A DNA stretch of 64,000 bases. Origin: Streptomyces sp. NRRL F-2664 (GTDB taxonomy: Bacteria; Actinomycetota; Actinomycetes; Streptomycetales; Streptomycetaceae). The position numbers and the translations under genes were made by a program. This document shows positions 52,418 to 59,622 of the stretch, one piece after another (position 1 is the stretch's first letter; each line of letters begins with the position of its first letter). The DNA is taken from assembly GCF_000719345.1 (NCBI RefSeq), contig NZ_JOFX01000042.1, positions 22,725 to 86,724 of the forward strand, read 5' to 3'. The notes under the pieces were generated by a model, which made no database searches, was not told the origin of the DNA, and saw nothing but the letters and a program-made list of their open reading frames with translations.

Positions 52418-52432
52418 CTGACGGAAGGTCAG
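52418..52432. promoter_or_regulatory. CTGAC-N5-GTCAG inverted repeat
   Basis: CTGACGGAAGGTCAG, two bases beyond the KstR-like site. A repeat with the same arms and spacing (CTGACGCTTCGTCAG) stands before the oxidoreductase at 62321, which suggests a shared regulator. Confidence 0.55.
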
Positions 52433-52519
52433 GCAACGGTGTTTCCCCGATTCCCCGCGCCCGGCCGGTACTTCGGCCCCGGGGCCCGATCCGCTGCTTC
52501 AAGGCACACCCGCAGGCGG

Positions 52520-54127
52520 TCAGCGGCGCGTAGCGGCCTTCAACGCGGCGCGGGCGACGTCCTTCGCCTTCGTCTCGCAGGCGCCCTTGGTGTACGGCTT
52601 CGCCCGGAGGCTCACCCGGACGGAGAGGTTGCCCTCCCGTACGGCGAGTACGCAGGTCCAGTCGGCGTCCGCCGATCCCCAGTGGGCCTCGGTGCCGAAA
52701 CCGAGACGGGGTGCCTCGCGCCGACCGGCCGCCGCCGACTGGAAGCGTTTCTTCTGCGCCGCCGCGTTGGCGTCCGCGTCCCCGCCGAGGGCCAGCTCCC
52801 ATCGCACCAGCGCGGTCGGCGACGCCGCGGTGTCGCCGCCCCCGTTGCAGCTGGACTCCAGGCCGTCGGCCGTCTGGGACCAGGTGTCCCGGCCCGACGG
52901 CCGCAACTCCAGCGGCAGGGCCTTGCGCGCCGCCTGGCAACCGGGGATCCCGGTGTAGGCGATGGGGGCGTTCATCCGGTCCCGGACGTACAGTGCGGTC
53001 CCGGTACCGGCCACGAGCAGGACCGCGGCCGCCGCCAGTGCCGCGATCCGGCGCGGTGCACGCCACCGGCTGCGGGGGCCGGTGACACCGGGGACGCCGG
53101 TCGGTGGCGACGGCACCACCTGCGGTACGGGCCGCGGCGCGGGGGCCGGGACTGAGCCCGACCCGGGGGCGGGGGCGGCTTCCGGAAGGCGCGCGGGGGC
53201 GGGGGCCGACTCCGGACCGTCCGAGGAGCGGCCGGCCAACAGGGCGTCGATCCTTACCCGTTGGGCGGTGAGCATGCCGTACACGGCGGACGGCCACTGG
53301 CGGCCCGCCGGGGGCACCGGACCGATCAGCTCGTGCAGCTCCGCCGGGGTCGGCCTGGCCTCCGGGTCCTTGGCCAGGCAGCGTGCGACGAGGCCGCGCA
53401 GGCCCGCCGGGACCCCGCCGAGGTCCGGCTCGCCGTGCGCCACCTCGTACAGCGTCTTGAGCGTGGAGGTCCCGGCGAAGGGGCTGCGGCCCGTCAGCGC
53501 CATGACCAGCACGGAACCGAGGGAGAAGACGTCGCTGGCGGGCGTGAGCGGATGCCCCTCCGCCTGCTCGGGCGACATGTACGCGGGTGATCCGACGACG
53601 AACCCCGTACGTGTCAGCCCGGTATCGCCCTCCGCCCCGCCCTCCGTGGCCCGGGCGATGCCGAGGTCGATGACGCGCACGCCGTCCTCCGCGAGGAGTA
53701 CGTTGTCGGGCTTGAGGTCACGGTGCACGAGCCCGGCCCGGTGGATCTCGGCCAGGGCCGACGTCAGGCCCGCGGCGAGACGGCGTACGACCTCCTCGGG
53801 CAGCACCCCGACCGCCTTGACCACGGCGCCGAGGGAGGGCCCGGCGACGAAGACCGAGGCCAGCCAGGGCGTCGACGCGTCCGGATCGGCGTCGATCACG
53901 GCGGCCGTGTACGCACCGGACACCTTGCGCGAGGCGGTGACCTCACGGCGGAAACGGGCTCGGAAGCCCTCGTCGTCGGCGAAGTGCGCAAGGACCTCCT
54001 TGACGGCCACGAGCCGCCCGTCCGGACCGGCCGCCAGCAGCACCCGCCCCATCCCGCCCTGCCCGAGCACGCCGACGACCTCGAACGGCCCCACGCGCGT
54101 CGGACCCCCCGGCTCCACCTGCTCCAT
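52520..54127 (-). CDS. Serine/threonine protein kinase (PknB-type)
   Basis: A 535-residue membrane kinase. The kinase domain (about residues 12-270) has the glycine loop VLGQGGMGRVLLA, the ATP-binding VAVKEV, catalytic loop VHRDLKPDN and a DLG in place of DFG (VIDLGIARA), then GSPAYMSPEQAEG. After a Pro/Ala-rich segment one membrane helix (about residues 362-380, IAALAAAAVLLVAGTGTALYV) leads to an extracellular domain of about 150 residues with three Cys, without PASTA repeats. ATG 54127. It probably senses an external signal and phosphorylates cytoplasmic proteins. Confidence 0.94.
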   Translation of the reverse strand: MEQVEPGGPTRVGPFEVVGVLGQGGMGRVLLAAGPDGRLVAVKEVLAHFADDEGFRARFRREVTASRKVSGAYTAAVIDADPDASTPWLASVFVAGPSLGAVVKAVGVLPEEVVRRLAAGLTSALAEIHRAGLVHRDLKPDNVLLAEDGVRVIDLGIARATEGGAEGDTGLTRTGFVVGSPAYMSPEQAEGHPLTPASDVFSLGSVLVMALTGRSPFAGTSTLKTLYEVAHGEPDLGGVPAGLRGLVARCLAKDPEARPTPAELHELIGPVPPAGRQWPSAVYGMLTAQRVRIDALLAGRSSDGPESAPAPARLPEAAPAPGSGSVPAPAPRPVPQVVPSPPTGVPGVTGPRSRWRAPRRIAALAAAAVLLVAGTGTALYVRDRMNAPIAYTGIPGCQAARKALPLELRPSGRDTWSQTADGLESSCNGGGDTAASPTALVRWELALGGDADANAAAQKKRFQSAAAGRREAPRLGFGTEAHWGSADADWTCVLAVREGNLSVRVSLRAKPYTKGACETKAKDVARAALKAATRR

Positions 54128-54162
54128 GTCCCCCGCCCCCTACTCCCCGAGTCGGGAGCGGA

Positions 54163-54357
54163 TCATACAGAGACGGCCTTCACGAACGCGGCGAAGGCGG
54201 CGGGGCTGACGGCGAACACGGGACCCTCGGGGACCTTGGAATCCCGCACGGCGACGAGGTGGGGCTGGGGTGCGACCTCGACGCACTGACCCCCGGTGTC
54301 ACCGCTGTACGAGGACTTACGCCACTTCGCGCCCGTCATGTTCTGGATGGTCTCCAT
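54163..54357 (-). CDS. DUF397 protein
   Basis: A 64-residue soluble protein with DUF397 features: KWRKSSYSGDTGGQCVEVA, VAVRDSKVPEGPVF and AFAAFVKAV. These small proteins accompany Scr1-type helix-turn-helix regulators throughout Streptomyces and are thought to act as their antagonists, as in the BldB/WhiJ-type sets. ATG 54357 lies inside the end of the regulator gene (41-base overlap), so the two are co-translated. Confidence 0.93.
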   Translation of the reverse strand: METIQNMTGAKWRKSSYSGDTGGQCVEVAPQPHLVAVRDSKVPEGPVFAVSPAAFAAFVKAVSV

Positions 54358-55165
54358 AGCGCTCCTCCATTACGCGGGCGATCAGGGCCGCCGATGCCTC
54401 CAGGGGCAGGGCAGCTGCCTGCAAATGATCGTATCGGAGCGAACCCTCTCTGAGGGCCTGTGGATTGGCCGTCATGTGGCCCTGCACAAAGTCCTCGGTG
54501 TAGACCAGGTCATGCTCATCTTCCAGCCGCAGGAGCGTGAACGAGCCCATCTGTCCCGCGTGTGCTCCCGCCTCGAACGGCAGAATCTGCACCTGCACCC
54601 ATTGTCGCCTCTGCATAGCCAACAGGTGGGCGAGCTGCTCCCTCATGACCTCTCGGCCACCCACCTCCTGGTGAAGCACGGCCTCGCTCAACACCGCCCA
54701 ACTCAGTGGCGGGTTCTCTCGGTGCAGAATGCGCTGCCGCTCCATTCGGGCCGCCACCTTCGCGTCGAGGTTTTCCCGGCTCCACGCCGCCAACACAGCC
54801 CGCGCGTAGGCCTCGGTCTGCAACAGGCCGTCCACCAGCTGTGCCTGGAACGAGGAGATGTACGCCGCCCGCGCCTCCATCTCCGCGTACGCCTGGAACC
54901 AGGTCGGCAGTTGGTGCCGCAGCACCAGCCCCACCAGCCGGGAGAACACCCCGCCCGTCCCCAGCGCCGCGTCCACCCGTTCCGAGAAATCCCGCGTCGG
55001 GACCCTGCGGGTGGTCTCGACCTGGCCGATGAGCGATCCCGTGCAGAAGACGATGCTGCCGAGCTGCGCCTGGTTGAGGCCCGCGTCCTCTCTCAGGCGG
55101 CGCAGTTCGGAGCCGTAGTAGTCCAGCGGTGAGGCGCTGGGATCGAGGTCGCGCACGCCGACCAA
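54317..55165 (-). CDS. Scr1-type helix-turn-helix regulator (DUF5753)
   Basis: A 282-residue DNA-binding protein. The N-terminal XRE helix-turn-helix (YYGSELRRLREDAGLNQAQL, GSIVFCTGSLIGQVET) is followed by a DUF5753 domain with IPGLLQT-like VDGLLQTEAYARAVL, LHQEVGGREVMREQL and VYTEDFVQG. It pairs with the DUF397 gene downstream. TTG 55165, with GGGGGTGA six bases upstream, was chosen; GTG 55156 is the alternative. Such pairs modulate development and secondary metabolism in Streptomyces, the exact target being unknown. Confidence 0.92.
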   Translation of the reverse strand: MVGVRDLDPSASPLDYYGSELRRLREDAGLNQAQLGSIVFCTGSLIGQVETTRRVPTRDFSERVDAALGTGGVFSRLVGLVLRHQLPTWFQAYAEMEARAAYISSFQAQLVDGLLQTEAYARAVLAAWSRENLDAKVAARMERQRILHRENPPLSWAVLSEAVLHQEVGGREVMREQLAHLLAMQRRQWVQVQILPFEAGAHAGQMGSFTLLRLEDEHDLVYTEDFVQGHMTANPQALREGSLRYDHLQAAALPLEASAALIARVMEERYGDHPEHDGREVA

Positions 55166-55294
55166 GGACGGTCACCCCCAAGCCGGTTACCGGTTGCGTG
55201 GCCGAGCGTAGCCATCCGCGCACCGTCCGGTGACCCGTTCCGCCAGGAACCCCCCTACGGCGTCGATGTCAGCGGCCCCGCGTACGGTCCGGCC

Positions 55295-56698
55295 ATGGCT
55301 GATCAGGGACTCTCCGACGCATCGATGAACGACTTCGCGACCTGGGCACCGGTACTGCGGCTCCTGCGCGCCGAGCGGGCGCGCAGGTCCGCCGCCGGCT
55401 CCGTCCGCGTGACGGGCCGCATCGGCCGGGGCGGCTGGAGCCTGGCCCTCACCCGGCGGATGCCGCCCCCCGGCCGGGCCGCACAGGTGGAGGACATGCA
55501 GGAGGAGCACGACGCGGTGAAGCGGGTGCAGGAGGCGCTCGCGGACGCCGGGGTCGACGACGTCTCGTTCACCGCGGAGATACGACCGACCGGGCGGACC
55601 GTGCTCCAGCTGCTGGGCCCCAGCCCCGCCGTGGAACCCGGCATCGGGACCCCGCACCCGGGGGCGCTGATCCTGGTCGACGGCGCTGTCCCCGAGCCGT
55701 GGCGACGGCTCCCCGAACCGGCCCCCGGGGCGGCGCCGGCCCCCTCGGCCGACCTGGAGCTGCTGGAGCGGACGCTGCGTGAACGGCTGCCGCACGCCAT
55801 CGGCGCGACGGAGGAGGAGATCGCGGCGGCCGAAGCACGCCTGGGCGTGACCCTGCCGGACGAGCTCAAGGTCCTGTACCGGGTGAAGCGGGCCCGGTGG
55901 GAGGACCTGAGTGGCGACCACGACGCGGCGAGGAACGAGTGCGAGGCTGTTGGCTGCGAGCTGTTCGACCTCGACGGCCTGTACGTCGCGGACGCGGCGT
56001 CCCGTCGGTGCCGCTGGGAGTTCGCGGCGATGGAGGCGGTCGTCACCGGGCCCGGGGCCAGGGTGCAGGGTCTGGTGGGCTCACCCGGCTGGATCGCCTT
56101 CGGCGACAACGGCGGGGGAGACCGGCTGGCCGTCGACCTGACACCCGGCCCCCGTGGGCACAAGGGCCAGATCATCATGCTGTCCCACGAGGAGAACGTC
56201 GGCGCCGAGCTGGTCGCCGACTCCCTCACCGACCTCGTGCTGGGCCGGCTCGGCTCGGAGCCCCGCGGGTGCGGGCAGCGGCGGCCGCCCGCCGTCGCCC
56301 GGGTCAACGTCGCGAGCCTGCGCAGTGTCGAGGCCGCCGCGCATCCGGGCCTGGAGGTCCTGTCCATCGGGGTGTGGGACGAGGCACCGCTCAGCCTCGC
56401 CCCCGTCCTCGGGCTGCCCCGTCTGCGCACGCTGACCGCGTACCCCGGCACGCTGGCCGACCCGTTGGAGATCGCCGCACTCACCGGGCTGGAATACCTC
56501 GAACTCGGCCCGCAGGAGTGGCGCGTGCTCCTGGACGCCGGAACGGTGCCGCGCGGCCTCTCGGCCGCCGCCATCAGGACGCACGGCGACCAGGACCCCC
56601 TGCCGATCGTGGCCGTCGCGAACGAGATCCTGGACCTGTGGGACCGGCCCCGGATCGTCCGGACGGTCCTGGAAGGCGACCTCGGACCACGGGCGTAG
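55295..56698 (+). CDS. SMI1/KNR4-like protein with additional domains
   Basis: A 467-residue soluble protein. Residues 1 to about 125 look like a small domain of unknown type (VTGRIGRGGWSLALTRRM). A SMI1/KNR4 domain follows at about 160-310: ATEEEIAAAEARLGVTLPDE, LKVLYRVKRARWEDL, GWIAFGDNGGGDRLAVDL, all typical. The C-terminal third has leucine-repeat-like features (LEVLSIGVWDEAPLSLAP, LRTLTAYPGTLADPLEI, LEYLELG). SMI1/KNR4 proteins often act as immunity proteins to secreted toxins, but no toxin gene is next to it. ATG 55295. Confidence 0.86.
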   Translation: MADQGLSDASMNDFATWAPVLRLLRAERARRSAAGSVRVTGRIGRGGWSLALTRRMPPPGRAAQVEDMQEEHDAVKRVQEALADAGVDDVSFTAEIRPTGRTVLQLLGPSPAVEPGIGTPHPGALILVDGAVPEPWRRLPEPAPGAAPAPSADLELLERTLRERLPHAIGATEEEIAAAEARLGVTLPDELKVLYRVKRARWEDLSGDHDAARNECEAVGCELFDLDGLYVADAASRRCRWEFAAMEAVVTGPGARVQGLVGSPGWIAFGDNGGGDRLAVDLTPGPRGHKGQIIMLSHEENVGAELVADSLTDLVLGRLGSEPRGCGQRRPPAVARVNVASLRSVEAAAHPGLEVLSIGVWDEAPLSLAPVLGLPRLRTLTAYPGTLADPLEIAALTGLEYLELGPQEWRVLLDAGTVPRGLSAAAIRTHGDQDPLPIVAVANEILDLWDRPRIVRTVLEGDLGPRA

Positions 56699-56792
56699 CC
56701 GGCGGGCCGGTCGGAGGCCACCCCGGCCGTGGCGTCCTACCGGCGGGTAGGGCAGCATGGGCGGCCACACGCAGCTCAGCAGGAGGAACGCC

Positions 56793-57434
56793 ATGGCCAG
56801 CCCCAAGCCGGAGACCCTCGCCGCCTTCGAGGCGGCCAAGGGCTTCATGCCCGTGCGGGAGGGCCTGGCCCTGTACGAGGCCGCCGCCGCGGCCGGTCGG
56901 CTCGGGCTGCCCCTGCTGGAGGTCGGCACGTACTGCGGGCGCTCGACCATCCTGCTGGCCGACGCCGCCCGCGAGGCCGGCGTGGCCGCGGTCACCGTGG
57001 ACCACCACCGGGGCAGCGAGGAGCAGCAGCCGGGCTGGGAGTACCACGACCAGACGGTCGTGGACCCGGAGATCGGGCTGATGGACACCCTGCCGACCTT
57101 CCGCCGCACCCTGCACCGGGCCGGTCTGGAGGAGCACGTGATCGCGATCGTCGGCCGCTCCCCGCAGGTCGCCGCCACCTGGGGCGGCAAGCTCGGCCTC
57201 GTCTTCATCGACGGCGGCCACACCGACGAGCACGCCACCGGGGACTACGAGGGCTGGGCCCCGCACGTCGCGGAGGGCGGCACGCTCGTCATCCACGACG
57301 TGTTCCCCGACCCGGCGGACGGCGGCCAGGCCCCCTACCGGATCTACCTGCGCGCCCTCGCCTCGGGGGCCTTCGAGGAGGTCTCCGTCACCGACTCGCT
57401 GCGCGTGCTGCGCCGCACCGGGCCGGGCCTCTGA
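56793..57434 (+). CDS. Class I SAM-dependent methyltransferase
   Basis: A 213-residue cytoplasmic methyltransferase of the Methyltransf_24 type. It has the SAM motif LPLLEVGTYCGRSTILLA, VTVDHHRGSEE, LVFIDGGHTDEHATGDYEG and TLVIHDVFPDP, as in cephalosporin-hydroxylase-like and O-methyltransferases. The ATG at 56793 was chosen for the strong AGGAGG ribosome site seven bases upstream; an ATG at 56757 has no such site. The substrate is unknown. It may be co-expressed with the amidase gene, 88 bases further. Confidence 0.9.
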   Translation: MASPKPETLAAFEAAKGFMPVREGLALYEAAAAAGRLGLPLLEVGTYCGRSTILLADAAREAGVAAVTVDHHRGSEEQQPGWEYHDQTVVDPEIGLMDTLPTFRRTLHRAGLEEHVIAIVGRSPQVAATWGGKLGLVFIDGGHTDEHATGDYEGWAPHVAEGGTLVIHDVFPDPADGGQAPYRIYLRALASGAFEEVSVTDSLRVLRRTGPGL

Positions 57435-57522
57435 CGCCGACCCGCCACTCATATAAGCGCACCACGCCCCCGGATGGCGCAGTACCGGTCGGGCCGCCGG
57501 GCGGCGGTCTAGCATCGCCGAC

Positions 57523-58506
57523 GTGCGCTACGACGACAGCTCCCCGCCCCCCGAGTCCGGCCCCTCGGCGAATCCGGACCGGCACTGGTTCACCCGACGC
57601 TCCACGCTCGTGGTCGGGATCGCCGCGCTCGCCCCGGCCTGCCTCGCCGGCTGGGTCCTGACCCAGGCGCTGTCCGGCGCCGGGTCGGACGAGAGCCGTC
57701 CCCGCCCGGCGCCGCAGCCCGCCGGCCACGCGACCGTGTCGCCGGGCCAGCGGGACGCCAAGCCGGGCTCCACCCCCAGCGACAGCCCGGGCACGCCCGC
57801 GGCGGCCCCCCTACCGGCGCCCGCCAAGGGGCCGCTCACCGGGAAGACCGTGGTCGTCGACCCCGGGCACAACACCGGCAACTTCCAGCACACCGACGAG
57901 ATCGACCAGCAGGTCGACATCGGCACCAACCGCAAGGAGTGCGACACCACCGGCACCACCACGAACTCCGGCTACATGGAAGCCGAGTTCACGATGGACG
58001 TGTCGAAACGCCTGCGGACCGCGCTGGAGGCCCAGGGCGCGAAGGTGGTCCTCACCCACGAGACCGGCGCCCGCGCCTGGGGGCCGTGCATCACCGAGCG
58101 CGCCCGCATCGGCAACGACGCCAAGGCCGACGCCGTCGTGTCCGTGCACGCCGACGGGGTCTCGTCCGGCAGCCGGGGTTTCCACGTCATCCTCCCGGCC
58201 AAGGTCAGGAGCGGCGCCGCCGACACCGCGAAGATCGTCGAACCGTCGCGCGAGCTGGGCGAACGCATCGCCGGGAACTTCGCCCGCACCACCGGTTCGG
58301 AGCCCGCCAACTACCTCGGCGGTGGTACCGGTTTGGTGGTCCGGGACGATCTGGGCGGACTGAACCTGTCAACTCGGCCCAAGGTGTTCATCGAATGCGG
58401 CAACATGCGTGACGCCAAGGACGCGGCGAAGCTGACGAGTCCGGAGTGGCGGCAGAAGGCGGCCCAGGGCATCGCGGACGGCATCGTCGGCTTCCTGGGC
58501 GGGTAG
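57523..58506 (+). CDS. N-acetylmuramoyl-L-alanine amidase (Amidase_3)
   Basis: A 327-residue exported peptidoglycan hydrolase that cuts between muramic acid and L-alanine. A signal-anchor helix (about residues 29-50) and a Pro/Ser linker lead to the Amidase_3 domain. Zinc ligands are His in VVVDPGHN, Glu in GYMEAEFTMDVS and His in VVSVHADGV; the catalytic Glu is in PKVFIECGNMRD. GTG 57523 start. A good terminator follows. It probably works in wall growth or remodelling at the surface. Confidence 0.94.
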   Translation: MRYDDSSPPPESGPSANPDRHWFTRRSTLVVGIAALAPACLAGWVLTQALSGAGSDESRPRPAPQPAGHATVSPGQRDAKPGSTPSDSPGTPAAAPLPAPAKGPLTGKTVVVDPGHNTGNFQHTDEIDQQVDIGTNRKECDTTGTTTNSGYMEAEFTMDVSKRLRTALEAQGAKVVLTHETGARAWGPCITERARIGNDAKADAVVSVHADGVSSGSRGFHVILPAKVRSGAADTAKIVEPSRELGERIAGNFARTTGSEPANYLGGGTGLVVRDDLGGLNLSTRPKVFIECGNMRDAKDAAKLTSPEWRQKAAQGIADGIVGFLGG

Positions 58507-58513
58507 TCCCTCT

Positions 58514-58536
58514 CGGGCGTCCCGCCGGGACGCCCG
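58514..58536 (+). terminator. Terminator after the amidase gene
   Basis: Perfect 10-bp stem (58514-58523 with 58527-58536) and a three-base loop, eight bases after the stop. Confidence 0.8.
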
Positions 58537-58661
58537 CCGCCCCGATCCTCTCGGCCGCGGAGAACCTCCGTACCATGGTGCCGCCCGCCCTGCTGCAGGC
58601 ACGATCTGCGCTGCGACCGCGGCACCACGAGACGACCGAGACCGAGAAGGACACCTGAGAC

Positions 58662-59477
58662 GTGAACATCCGCTCCCTCACTCGAGGCGACGGCGTGGTG
58701 ATCGGAGCAGCGGCGCTGCTGTTCATCGCCTCGTTCCTCGATTTCTACTCCACCACGGGTGGCGACCTGCCGAGCGCGTGGGACACCGACGCCTACCGTC
58801 TGGTGCTGCCCAGCGTCTTCCTGCTCGGCTTCATCGCCGCGGGTCTGCTCGTCGCCAGCCGCTTCCAGCCGGAGAGCCGCAAGGTGCTCGGCATGCCGCT
58901 GTCGGGGTGGGGCACCGTGCTCGCCGTCTCGGCCGCCTGGTCCGCCCTGTGGGCGCTGATCACCTGCCCGAGCACGCTGGACCTGGGCGCGGGCGCGGTC
59001 ATCGCCTTCCTCGCCACCCTGGCCCTGGCCGGTGTGGCCGTCTTCGGTGCGAAGGTCCCGGCGCTCGCCGGTTCGCTGGTGCCGGAGGCGCGGCCCGCCG
59101 CCCCGCAGCCGTACGGCGGCCAGCCGCAGCAGGGTGCCGGCTACGGCTACCCGGGCGGGCAGCAGCCGTACGGTTCCACCCCGCAGCCGGTCCCGCCGTA
59201 CGGCGGCACGCCGACCCCGGCGCCGGGCCAGCACGACTCCGGCGCCGGCCACCAGGCGGCGCCCGCCCCGGCGGCGGACTTCAGCCCGTTCTGGTTCGCC
59301 GTGCCGGTGGCCCGGCCCCTCTTCGCGGAGGACGGCTCGCCCACGCAGATCGCCGAACTCGCGCCGGGCACCTGGTACCTGGCGGTCGAGCAGCGCGGCG
59401 GGACCGCGCTCGTCGCGCAGACCCAGGACGGCCGTCGCGGCATCCTGAGCGACACCTCGGGGATCCAGCGCGGCTGA
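58662..59477 (+). CDS. DUF5336-like membrane protein with SH3-like C-terminus
   Basis: A 271-residue protein. Four membrane helices in residues 10-135 (VVIGAAALLFIASFLDFY, VFLLGFIAAGLLVA, VLAVSAAWSALWALI, VIAFLATLALAGVAVFG) are followed by a Gly/Pro/Tyr/Gln-rich stretch (PYGGQ and PYGS units) and a C-terminal domain of about 75 residues (FSPFWFAVPVARPLF, LAPGTWYLAVEQRG, TQDGRRGIL). The pattern matches a common Streptomyces family of unknown role. GTG 58662. A strong terminator follows the gene. Confidence 0.84.
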   Translation: MNIRSLTRGDGVVIGAAALLFIASFLDFYSTTGGDLPSAWDTDAYRLVLPSVFLLGFIAAGLLVASRFQPESRKVLGMPLSGWGTVLAVSAAWSALWALITCPSTLDLGAGAVIAFLATLALAGVAVFGAKVPALAGSLVPEARPAAPQPYGGQPQQGAGYGYPGGQQPYGSTPQPVPPYGGTPTPAPGQHDSGAGHQAAPAPAADFSPFWFAVPVARPLFAEDGSPTQIAELAPGTWYLAVEQRGGTALVAQTQDGRRGILSDTSGIQRG

Positions 59478-59504
59478 ACCGCCGACGCCCCACCCGTTCC
59501 ACCC

Positions 59505-59538
59505 CGTCGCCCCGCCGGCAGCCGCCGGCGGGGCGACG
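59505..59538 (+). terminator. Terminator after the DUF5336-like gene
   Basis: Perfect 15-bp stem (59505-59519 with 59524-59538), four-base loop, and a GTGCGTT tail. Confidence 0.85.
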
Positions 59539-59622
59539 TGCGTTCGGAGCTGTCGGTACGAGTCAGTAGCATCGCCCCAACCAGCACTCATATTCGATGA
59601 GTTGAAACGGGTGGGGAACTAC

